The notes below the pieces were generated by a model that worked only from the letters and a program-made list of their open reading frames with translations, ran no database searches and was not told the origin of the DNA. 64,000 bases of DNA from positions 92,169,248 to 92,233,247 of the forward strand of contig CM061133.1 of assembly GCA_030789695.1 (NCBI GenBank). The letters are read 5' to 3'. Made by a program: the position numbers and the translations under genes. This document shows, piece by piece, positions 21,652-30,766 of the stretch (within the stretch, counting starts at the first letter, position 1; each line of letters opens with the position of its first letter). The DNA is from Scilla litardierei (lineage: Eukaryota > Streptophyta > Magnoliopsida > Asparagales > Asparagaceae).

Positions 21652-24036
21652 ATGTCTGCCAACGACAACATGACCGTGCGTCCACCTTCCAACTATGACA
21701 CCTTCAGGAACCGTGAAGGAGCATCTTCGGTGATGGAGGGACATTCCTCAACGAGGCCTCCATTTTTCAACGGTACCAACTACGGGTACTGGAAATGCCG
21801 GATGGAAACCTTCCTCCGGAGTGCGTCTCTATGGAGGACTACAATGAAGGAGTACATCGAGCCCGAAGAAGAAGACTTCGAGAAATGGACTACCGCGGAG
21901 GTCGCCGCGGAGGTAAGCAATGCCAAGGCAATGAACGCCTTGCAATGCGCATTGGAGCCCGAGGACTTCAATAAGATATGCACATGTAAGAGTGCATATC
22001 AAATTTGGAACTCCCTCCTCATACTTCATGAAGGGACGAGTCGGGTAAGAGACTCTAAACTCGTAGTTGTAAACAAAGACTACGAAATGTTTCATATGCA
22101 ACAGGGCGAGAAGATGAAGGAGTATTACGCTCGCTTCGTCGACATCATAAACGAGTTAGAGGCTCTTGGCAAATCCTACACCCAAAAGGAGAAGTGTTCG
22201 AAGCTTATCGAAGGACTTCCTTCTTCTTGGGAAAAGCGCACCTTCGCCATCGAGGAAGGTAATGACATGAACAAGTACACCGTAGTTCAACTAATGGGTA
22301 CTTTAATGTCATACGAGGTACGCAAGGATAGCAAGCTCAAATTGCAAGAAAAGATGAAGTCCTACCTAAAGCAAGACGAGCCAAAGAAGAAGGCCATTGC
22401 TTTCAAGGCCGCTCCATCCACATCCACATCAACCGATGATGAAGACTCGGAAAACGAGTTGGACTTGGAGTCCATGGCACTCATGGCCAAGAAGTTCAAC
22501 CATTTCTTCCGAAAAGGTAACTTCAAGAACAAAGCTAAATTTGGTTCTACTAACGTCTCTTCCTCTCCTTTATGTTTCAAGTGCAATAAGCCGGGACACA
22601 TGAAAGCGGAGTGTCCTCTCAATAAGCACAAGGAGAAGTGGAAGGCGCCAAAGTATGACAAGTCCAAGAAGTACACGAAAGGAAACAAGAAGGGACTTGT
22701 CGGAGCTACCTTCACCGACTCCGATGATTCATCGAGCGGTGAGTCGGACGATGAGTACGTGGAGCAAGCGCACATGTGTTTCATGGCAAGAGAGGAGCAC
22801 GATCAAGGATCCTCCTCTTCCGATGATAGTGATGAAGAAAGCGATGAGGTAACCATGGATGACCTTAGGAATGCTAACTCTCAATTATGGTCAAAATACA
22901 CTAAATTGGTAAATAGATATACTAAGGTAAAAGATGACTTAGCTAGCATTCAAACAACGCCTAAGACTATCATCACCAACAACAACACCGTTGTTGAAGA
23001 GTTAAGAAATGAGATTGATAATCTCAAATCTAAACTCGAACATGTTAGCATTGAGGATACGGAAGAACATAGGATAGAGGATTTGACTTCTCAAAACTCG
23101 ACTTTGAGTATTGAGAACGAGAATCTTAAATCTCGTGTTTATGTGCTCACATCGCAAATATCCACTTTGGATATTTCTTTGCGTTCTCTCAAAGAGAAAT
23201 ATGAGGACACATTGGGCCGAATCAACAAATTCAACAAGGGTAAGGGCCACTTGGGTAATCTTAAATCTCGTGTTTATGTGCTCACATCGCAAATATCCAC
23301 TTTGGATATTTCTTTGCGTTCTCTCAAAGAGAAATATGAGGAGACATTGGGCCGAATCAACAAATTCAACAAGGGTAAGGGCCACTTGGGTAATATCCTA
23401 AAAGACTTACTTCCGGCCAAACACCACATTGGCTTGGGGTATATGATGGGAAATTCATCCAAGTCGGTCACTACTTTTGTAAGGCCAACTTCCGAAGCCT
23501 CAACGAGTGGGAGCAAACACTCTATTGGTAGTTCATCTACCAATGGTGCTTCCACCTCGTCCACACCCTCTTTTGGAAAGAAACCCACTTTGGGTGGACC
23601 TCCAAAGAAGGGGCATGCCTACATGTACACCAATACCATGCCACGTAGGAACACACGTCCTACTCCACCGGCTCACACATATGATGATTTTTATGCAACA
23701 CATTCTCGGGCACGTGCACACAATGTGATACACCATCATGCACGTGTTCCCTCACATGCATATGTTCACCCACAACATCATATGAATAATTCTCATCGTG
23801 CACCATTCCATCATGTTCCGTATGCCTATCCACAACATGCATCACGTAGAAATCAACGTCGAATGCATGCACCCAATAGGATGAGGGCTCCCAAGATTTT
23901 CACAATTTGGAGCCCAAAGGACACAAGCATGGACGAAAAACAAATGCATATGAATGCTTATTTTTCGGATGTTGTGCATAGTAGAAATTATGTGGGGAAG
24001 TCTAAGTCCAATTGGACTTGGCTTCCAAAGGTCTAA
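21652..24036 (+). CDS. gag: S1 Gag (Sirevirus capsid polyprotein)
   Basis: Gag builds the particle that packages element RNA. The protein has 794 residues and begins at the first ATG after the primer site. Residues about 35-240 form the copia-type gag domain (NGTNYGYWKCRMETFL, ALEPEDFNKI, GLPSSWEKRTFA). A CCHC zinc knuckle is at 308-321 (CFKCNKPGHMKAEC), followed by acidic Ser/Asp stretches (350-400) and a coiled-coil-rich part. Residues 491-535 and 536-580 are a 45-residue tandem duplication differing by one residue. A His/Pro-rich tail ends in WTWLPKV. It is much longer than Tnt1/Tork-type gags, as usual for Sireviruses. The stop lies in the same frame as pol. Confidence 0.95.
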   Translation: MSANDNMTVRPPSNYDTFRNREGASSVMEGHSSTRPPFFNGTNYGYWKCRMETFLRSASLWRTTMKEYIEPEEEDFEKWTTAEVAAEVSNAKAMNALQCALEPEDFNKICTCKSAYQIWNSLLILHEGTSRVRDSKLVVVNKDYEMFHMQQGEKMKEYYARFVDIINELEALGKSYTQKEKCSKLIEGLPSSWEKRTFAIEEGNDMNKYTVVQLMGTLMSYEVRKDSKLKLQEKMKSYLKQDEPKKKAIAFKAAPSTSTSTDDEDSENELDLESMALMAKKFNHFFRKGNFKNKAKFGSTNVSSSPLCFKCNKPGHMKAECPLNKHKEKWKAPKYDKSKKYTKGNKKGLVGATFTDSDDSSSGESDDEYVEQAHMCFMAREEHDQGSSSSDDSDEESDEVTMDDLRNANSQLWSKYTKLVNRYTKVKDDLASIQTTPKTIITNNNTVVEELRNEIDNLKSKLEHVSIEDTEEHRIEDLTSQNSTLSIENENLKSRVYVLTSQISTLDISLRSLKEKYEDTLGRINKFNKGKGHLGNLKSRVYVLTSQISTLDISLRSLKEKYEETLGRINKFNKGKGHLGNILKDLLPAKHHIGLGYMMGNSSKSVTTFVRPTSEASTSGSKHSIGSSSTNGASTSSTPSFGKKPTLGGPPKKGHAYMYTNTMPRRNTRPTPPAHTYDDFYATHSRARAHNVIHHHARVPSHAYVHPQHHMNNSHRAPFHHVPYAYPQHASRRNQRRMHAPNRMRAPKIFTIWSPKDTSMDEKQMHMNAYFSDVVHSRNYVGKSKSNWTWLPKV
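23122..23391 (+). repeat. 135-bp tandem duplication in S1 gag
   Basis: 23122-23256 and 23257-23391 are head-to-tail copies of 135 bp (45 codons, in frame) with one visible difference (GAGGACACA against GAGGAGACA). They lengthen the predicted coiled coil. Confidence 0.95.
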
Positions 24037-24090
24037 TCTTTTGGACCCAATGACCTTGGGTACCATGATATGAAAATTCTCTATCTTTAG
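24031..24090 (+). other. Possible 60-nt intron joining gag to pol
   Basis: The segment starts GTCTAATC directly after the AAG of the Gag end and stops at TATCTTTAG. It contains both in-frame stops (24034-24036 and 24088-24090) that separate Gag from the protease. Its removal would keep gag and pol in one frame. In S2 the same borders are present but the segment is one base shorter. The donor is weak and 60 nt is short for a plant intron. Stop readthrough or internal initiation are alternatives. Confidence 0.35.
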
Positions 24091-27000
24091 GTACTCAAGG
24101 AAAAGAAAAAGAAAAGGAGCAACAAATTTAAATTTAGCTCCAAGGGAAATTGGATACTCGATAGCGGGTGTTCAAAACACATGACGGGTGACGCTAGTTT
24201 GCTCTCCGGAGTGGTTCCCATAGCAAATGGAAACCGCGTCGTATTTGGAGGCAACGAGAGCGGAACCATCATAGGTGTTGGTAAAGTGGGTAACCCTTCT
24301 AAACCCCTAATTAGTGATGTTTATCTTGTTAGTGGTTTAAATCATAATCTTATTTCAATAAGCCAACTTTGTGACAAAGGTTACAAAGTTAGCTTTGCGA
24401 AAGGATTGTGTCACATTTTAAGAAAAGATAATGATAAATTATTATTTTCCGGCACTCGTCATAAAGACATTTATATTTTGGATCTTCCTAAGTCTTATGA
24501 ACAATGCCTCGTTGCCAACACAAGTGAACAACACTTATGGCATCGACGCTTTGGACATGTGAACTTTGGAACACTATATAAGCTTTCAAAATTAAATTCC
24601 ATTAAAGGTTTTCCGAAGCTTGTTTTTGAACAGAAAAGTTTTTGTGATTGTTGTCAACGTGGCAAGCTTCCTAAATCTTCATTTAAACCTAAGAAAAGCA
24701 TTTCTACTAAACGGCCACTAGAGCTATTACATCTAGATTTATTTGGGCCAACTAGAGTTGCTTCATTAGGAAATGCTAGATATGGACTTGTCATCGTAGA
24801 TGACTATTCGAGATTTACATGGGTATTTTCATTATGTAATAAAAATGAAGCTTTTGAAAACTTCACAATTTTTGTTAAGAAAGTACAAAATCTCTTAGGA
24901 ACCACCATTGTCACTATTCGTAGTGATCATGGAGGTGAATTTGAGAATGAGTCTTTTGAGACATTTTGTGATGAAGTTGGTATTACTCACACCTTCTCTT
25001 TCCCTCGTGCACCTCCTCAAAATGGTGTAGTTGAGAGAAAGAATAGGACGCTAGTGGAGTGTGCTCGCACTATGCTTGATGATAGCCAACTTGGCCATCA
25101 ATTTTGGGCGGAAGCGGTACACACCGCTTGCTATGTGTTTAATAGAATACTTTTGAGGCCCGGCACTAAACAAACTTGTTATGAATTGTTGTTTGGTAGG
25201 TTGCCTCAAGTTAAACATTTTCGTGTTTTTGGTTTGAAATGTTTTATTAAGAACACGTATGGTAGTTTGGACAAATTCGATCCAAGATCCGATGAGGGGA
25301 TTTTTGTTGGATATTCTTCGCGTAGCAAAGCCTACCGGATATTCAACAAACGAACCTCAACGATCGAGGAGTCGCTTCATGTCTCATTTAATGAAGGATT
25401 TGTTCCAACTAGAATTTCAAATGATAATGACTCTATGGATGTTTTATGTGATTCGTTTGATAATTCTAAGTCTAATAATTCTATTGATTCTATTGAGACT
25501 AACCCAACTAATGAAGTTGTTGAGAATGTTCCTAGTGATCAAGGTATTCCCAAACGGCTTCATACCGTTCGTGACCATCCTCATGAGCAAGTCATTGGCA
25601 ATATCTATGATAGTGTCAAGACGAGATCGCAAGTGAACTACTTCGCTCATTGTGCCTTTGCCTCCTCGATAGAGCCAAAGAATATTAATGAAGCATGCGA
25701 AGATAGCGCTTGGATCTTAGCCATGGAGGAGGAGCTCATTCAATTCGAGAGAAATGAAGTTTGGGAGCTTGTTCCATTGCCATCGAAGAACCACACCGTC
25801 ATAGGGACAAAGTGGATCTTCAAGAACAAAACCGACGAAAACCAAGTCGTCGTCCGGAACAAAGCTCGGTTAGTTGCTCAAGGCTATCGACAAGAGGAAG
25901 GTATTGATTTCGAAGAATCCTTCGCTCCGGTAGCTAGATTAGAATCAATTAGATTATTATTGTCTTTTGCATGCCATAAGGATTTTAAATTATTTCAAAT
26001 GGATGTTAAAAGTGCATTTTTAAACGGAGATGTTGTTGAGGAAGTTTACGTTTCTCAACCTCCGGGCTTCATAAATGAAAATTTTCCAAATCATGTTTTT
26101 AAACTAAAGAAAGCGCTTTACGGCTTAAGACAAGCTCCTCGAGCTTGGTATGATCGCCTAAAGAATTTTCTTTTGGATTTAAATTTTAAAATGGGAGAAG
26201 CCGATTCTACACTTTTTGTTATGCATGCGAATAATGATATAATTCTAGTTCAAATATATGTTGATGATATCATTTTCGGTGCTACTAACTTTGCTCTTTG
26301 CGAAGAGTTTTCTAATGTTATGAATAAGGAACAATTTGAGATGAGCCACATGGGTGAGCTCAAGTATTTCTTAGGTCTCCAAATTCGCCAAATGGACGAT
26401 GCAATCTTCATCCACCAAAGAAGTATACGGTGGAGTTGCTAAAGCGATTTGGAATGGAGAGTGCTTCCGGGAAAAAGACTCCAATGAGCACGACAACGCA
26501 TCTTGATAAAGATACGGGCGGTAAAGATGTAGACATTCGTCTATATCGAGGTATGATAGGTAGCTTACTTTATCTTACCGCAAGTAGGCCTGATATTATG
26601 TTCGCAGTATGCGTATGTGCTCGTTATCAATCTCAACCTAAGGAATCTCACTTAGTAGCGGTAAAGCGTATTTTTCGCTATCTTAGTTACACTTTAGATT
26701 TTGGATTACTTTATCCGAAATCTAGCACATATGAGTTAATCTCATATAGTGATGCCGATTATGCGGGATGCAAATCCGACAGGAAAAGTACTAGTGGCAC
26801 TTGCCATTTTATAGGAAATTCTCTTGTCTCTTGGTTTTCCAAGAAGCAAAATTCTGTATCACTTTCAACCACCGAGGCGGAATATATTGCCGCCGGTGCC
26901 GCGTGTGCTCAAGTTCTTTGGATGAGACACACACTTAAAGACTTTGGTATTAATTGTGATACTTGCCCTATCATGGTTGACAACCAAAGTGCAATATGTC

Positions 27001-27209
27001 TTTCCAAGAACCCGGTACACCATTCCCGTTCAAAACACATAGATGTCCGACACCATTTTTTAGATGATCATGTTGCTAAAAAGGACATCATTTTAGTGTA
27101 CGTTGAAACCCAAAAGCAAATCGCCGATATTTTCACGAAACCCCTAAAGGAGGACTCCTTTGTGCGGTTGCGTCGAGAATTGGGGATTATGGGTGAATCC
27201 GAGATATAG
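24091..27209 (+). pseudogene. pol: S1 Pol: protease, integrase, RT, RNase H (one-base deletion)
   Basis: Domain order is copia-type. Protease [10 protein letters not shown] is at 24160. The GAG-pre-integrase zinc region has LWHRRFGHV and CDCCQRGK (24535-24660). Integrase has catalytic D in LHLDLFGP, D in RSDHGGEF and E in NGVVERKN (24735-25040). RT starts about 25700 with [10 protein letters not shown] and the active site YVDD at 26256-26267. RNase H has DADYAG and TTEAEYIAA (26750-26890). Compared with S2, one C is missing at about 26419 (CCAAAGAAG against CCAAACGAAG), shifting the frame between RT and RNase H. All catalytic residues I can recognise are intact. Confidence 0.93.
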
Positions 27210-28116
27210 GATTCATATTTCATTCAATTATCTTGCATGCTTTTATATTTCGCGATATTTCAATCATGCTAGATTTATTGAATTTTTTATTTTTTTTGAG
27301 AATTTTATGTGATTTGTTTGAATTTATGATCGAAATCGTATTTCAATGTCGTATTTAAGATTTCGACGTTTAATGGGGTAGTTTAGATGAGTATTGATAG
27401 TTTTGCGATATATCGTCCAAGTGTTTTGAGGAGAGAACTTGATTATCACTTTTTGGACTTTGTTAGTCGGTATCAGTTCAACCACCAACCGACTAGATGT
27501 TTATCTAGTCGGTTAGTAGAAGAACTTACACCGACTAACTCAAGCTTATTGAGTTTCCTTTCCATCTTAAACTCTTTAGTCGGTTCATGTTCAGTGACCG
27601 ACCGACTAGATTGAGATCTAGTCGGTCAGTAAATGAACGCAGACCGACTAAATCTTGTCAGTAAATCTTGGATTCAGCCACTGTTTGCAACTAGTCGGTT
27701 CAAGCTCATTGACCGACCGACTAGATCATGATCTAGTCGGTCAGTGCCTGAACTGTGACCGACTAGTTGTGCCAGGGGCTGTTTGGTCATTTGCGAAATC
27801 GACCGACTTAAACTCAGTTTAGTCGATCGATTTTCATTCTAATCGATCGACATCTCTTCTCTCTCCGCTCAAAACCCCGACCTCCCTCGAGACCCTTCGT
27901 CTTCCGGCCACTTTCCGACCATTCCCGCCGTCGCCGTCCGCCGATCTTCGACCTAGGGTATCTCCTCTTCCTCCCTCTCCTATCTAGGGTTCGGTTTCAG
28001 CTCTAGGGTTAGGTTGTTCAGTTGATTTCATCTCATAGGGTTTCGATTAGGGTTTTTCTAATTCCGATTTAGGGTTTCTTCATTTCCGTTTGATTGTGTC
28101 GTGTTGTGCCGAGATT
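27210..28116 (+). other. S1 spacer between pol and third ORF
   Basis: A non-coding stretch of 907 bp. It has AT-rich sequence after the pol stop, the array at 27467-27812, then a pyrimidine-rich leader (27840-28116) with repeated TAGGGTT. No clear TATA box, but the context suits a promoter or leader for the third ORF. Confidence 0.8.
27467..27812. repeat. Inverted half-site array before S1 third ORF
   Basis: Three units with the same half-sites as the LTR array (for example GACCGACTAG...CTAGTCGGTC at 27597-27627 and 27713-27742). About 15 ACCGAC/GTCGGT copies occur in about 350 bp. It ends about 300 bp before the ATG at 28117. Spacer sequences differ from those of the LTR arrays, so this is not simply a recent LTR copy. 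Confidence 0.92.
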
Positions 28117-29808
28117 ATGGCCCGAACACGTATCCCGATCACTCCGTCTAGCCCCTCGCCGATGACCGTAGAACAAAACCCTTCGGATCCCGAGCATCCA
28201 ACCCCTCCGAAACGCCGTGCCAAGACCACTCTTCCTTCGTCGTCTTCGCCTCCTCTCAAGAAGAAGAGGACGACAACCGCTAAACCTAGAGGTCAACCGA
28301 AACCCAAACCCAAGCCTAAGCCAAAGGCCAAAATTCTTGCTTCTGCTTCTTCGTTCCATACTCCTACCGATTCCGATACGGAGTATAACCCCGAGACCGA
28401 GACTCATAGGGAACCCACTCCTCCTATTCATCCCGAGTCTAGCACCCACCCTCGTTCGTCTACCCGTAAGCCTAAGGGAAAGGGTCCGATGCCGGTGGGC
28501 GGTGTCGATATTTCCTTATGTCGCGATGACCCATTGTGTCTCGCGGCGTATAACCGTATCGAACATTGCCCGCTGCTTCTGGAGCATTTCGTCCAGTTTA
28601 GCGACTTCATAGGGTTAGCTGATCTTCTGTCGTCGTCGGGTCTTCTCGATTACCTTCGATATGACCCGAAGGCGAATCCTCACCCCTACCCTAGATTAGT
28701 GAAGCTTTTCTATGCGAATAGGATCCGGGGTCAGTACGATCAGACTCACTCTGTTGAGACGACCGTTTTGGGGACTCCTATAGTCCTCACTGCGGAAATC
28801 TTAGGAGAGATTTTGGGTATCTCTTCGTCTGGCCTTCTTCCTTCTGATATCTCGGTAGATGATATTTCTTCTCTTGATCAGACTATCCTTTCAGAGATTT
28901 TCCTTCAGATCCCTCCTGCCATGATTGGCGTGCCATCTAAATCATTCAAGCCTAATGCGTGGGTCCTAAATCTGATTCTGAAGTCGTGCTTGCTTCCCAA
29001 GTACGGCTCCTCATCTCTCCCGTCCCAGCCATTTTTGAAGCTTATCTATGCGATCTTCATGGGGAGCTTGATTAATTGGGCTCGAATTATACTCGATAAG
29101 ATTGACTCTTTCGAGTGTATTCGAAAGTCCAATAAATCGGCTCATATCCCATTTCCATGCATGTTGACCCTCGTGTTTCGTCATTTTCGTGTCACGTTGC
29201 CTCGTGACGATGAGCGTCCCCTTGGTCCTCCCCTGAATGCGACGGCCGTCAAGAAATCTCTTGCGGCGCTTCGTCACGTTCAGAGGACGACACCTTCAGC
29301 GTCTGTCCCTGCCTCTGCCAGTGCCTCTGCTACTCCCGTTGCCACCCTGGATGAAGTCCTACGGATACTTCGTCGTCACGAGTCCCGCTTGGCTCGTACC
29401 GAGGAGGTAGTCTGCCGTATGGCTCGTCAGATGGGTGTTGAGCTTCCTCCTTCCATGTCTGAGGATGAGGAGTTTGATGAGATGGCTGAGGAGGACATTG
29501 AGGAGCTTTGTCGTGCTTCGACTCGTGCCCCCGAGGGCACTTCTGCTGGTACTGCTGCTGCTGGTGATACCTCTTCCGGTGCTGCTGTTGCTGCTTCTTC
29601 TGCTGGTGTCCCCGAGAGCACACCTGTTGCCACCACTCCTGTGGTGGATACTCCGACTGGTGCTCCCGAGGCCACTACGGTTGCTGCTTCAGAGGTTGCC
29701 ACTTCAGTCGTCTCTCCTGCTGATCTTCCGGACGTTCTTGCTGATCCAGTCACCTCCTCTGCTCCTGCTGAGCCCGCAGTTGCTTCTGATCCTCCCGCTG
29801 CATCTTGA
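28117..29808 (+). CDS. S1 third ORF (env-like position; function unknown)
   Basis: Intact, 563 residues, ATG at 28117 (MARTRIPITPS). Residues about 30-80 are Lys/Arg/Pro-rich with nuclear-localisation-like stretches. Residues about 125-400 are the conserved globular part (VGGVDISLCRDD, NRIEHCPLLLEHF, DYLRYDPKANPHPYPRLVKLFY, PLGPPLNATAVKKSL), which resembles the plant transposon-protein domain often found in such elements. A short acidic patch and an Ala/Thr/Ser/Pro-rich tail follow. The position is where Sireviruses carry their so-called env gene, but I see no signal peptide or membrane anchor. The name envelope is therefore not supported by the sequence, and a nuclear role is at least as likely. 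Confidence 0.88.
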   Translation: MARTRIPITPSSPSPMTVEQNPSDPEHPTPPKRRAKTTLPSSSSPPLKKKRTTTAKPRGQPKPKPKPKPKAKILASASSFHTPTDSDTEYNPETETHREPTPPIHPESSTHPRSSTRKPKGKGPMPVGGVDISLCRDDPLCLAAYNRIEHCPLLLEHFVQFSDFIGLADLLSSSGLLDYLRYDPKANPHPYPRLVKLFYANRIRGQYDQTHSVETTVLGTPIVLTAEILGEILGISSSGLLPSDISVDDISSLDQTILSEIFLQIPPAMIGVPSKSFKPNAWVLNLILKSCLLPKYGSSSLPSQPFLKLIYAIFMGSLINWARIILDKIDSFECIRKSNKSAHIPFPCMLTLVFRHFRVTLPRDDERPLGPPLNATAVKKSLAALRHVQRTTPSASVPASASASATPVATLDEVLRILRRHESRLARTEEVVCRMARQMGVELPPSMSEDEEFDEMAEEDIEELCRASTRAPEGTSAGTAAAGDTSSGAAVAASSAGVPESTPVATTPVVDTPTGAPEATTVAASEVATSVVSPADLPDVLADPVTSSAPAEPAVASDPPAAS

Positions 29809-30432
29809 GTTGCTTCGAGGCCTCTCCTGATACTCTTTGGATGATATATCTAGTTGTGAGAGTTGTTGGGTAGGATAGTGTGGGTGGCTATGTATTTTGG
29901 ATCTTTTTTGATGATGTCTTTTGATATGTTTAATGATGATGTAATTTTTTTTTGTTTGTTGACACTCCGATATTTTGTGATGTATTTTTGTGCCCCGATC
30001 TATTGATCGTCGGTATATATATCGGTGATGTACTCTGCTTCATGCATTATATATATATATCAGTTGACATTTCATTATTTTGTGCAATGTATAATTTTTA
30101 TGTCTCTGATGTTTGATTTCGTCGCTCGACGATATTCACTTGGTTTAATAGAAATTTCTTCTATGAAAACATAGAATTGTTTTCCATGCACTAAATTAAC
30201 CAAGAAATGTTGATATTGGATAGTATATTCCATAACTTAATTCGTTAAATTGATTTCAGTTTTGATGATTTCGTTTTACGATTTTTCGACGTTGGTATCT
30301 TTGACACGCCTTGATACTATTCGTATTTTTCTCTTTGGTGTCACTTGAACCTTCGTCGTATTCTACGACTCCCGTGTTTTTTAATTTGAGGCCATTGTTG
30401 TTGTCGTTGTTATCCTCCCGCTCTTTTTGCTT
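29809..30432 (+). other. S1 3' untranslated region
   Basis: Non-coding. A short TA tract (about 30048-30061) and the motif GTCGCTCGACGA (about 30119) are shared with S2 and S4. No gene seen. Confidence 0.75.
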
Positions 30433-30766
30433 ATGCCAAAGGGGGAGATATATAATAATAACGATGTGCCAAATGAAAATTTAAAGCATTTCTCCAAGAA
30501 TCTAACTTGATGTGTTAGATTCAGGGGGAGTTAAGATATATAAATGGATTTTCATATCCGATATTTCAATAACCTTCATTTGGTATTTCAATAATTCAAT
30601 AATCGATTCTCATTTAATATACTTCACTCGTCTGCTTGATGCGTATCACTTTTGTTTAAATTGGAATTAACATGTCATCAATGCAGGGGGAGTAAGTAAA
30701 TTTCATTTGAATTATTATTTTTGATTATTATTTATGTTAGTTTGTCATCACCAAAAAGGGGGAGAA
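30433..30766 (+). promoter_or_regulatory. S1 polypurine-tract cluster
   Basis: Four purine tracts: AAAGGGGGAGA (about 30439), CAGGGGGAG (about 30523), CAGGGGGAG (about 30684) and AAAAAGGGGGAGAA directly before the 3' LTR (30753-30766). The last is the likely primer for plus-strand synthesis. The others are the multiplied tracts typical of Sireviruses. Confidence 0.88.
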
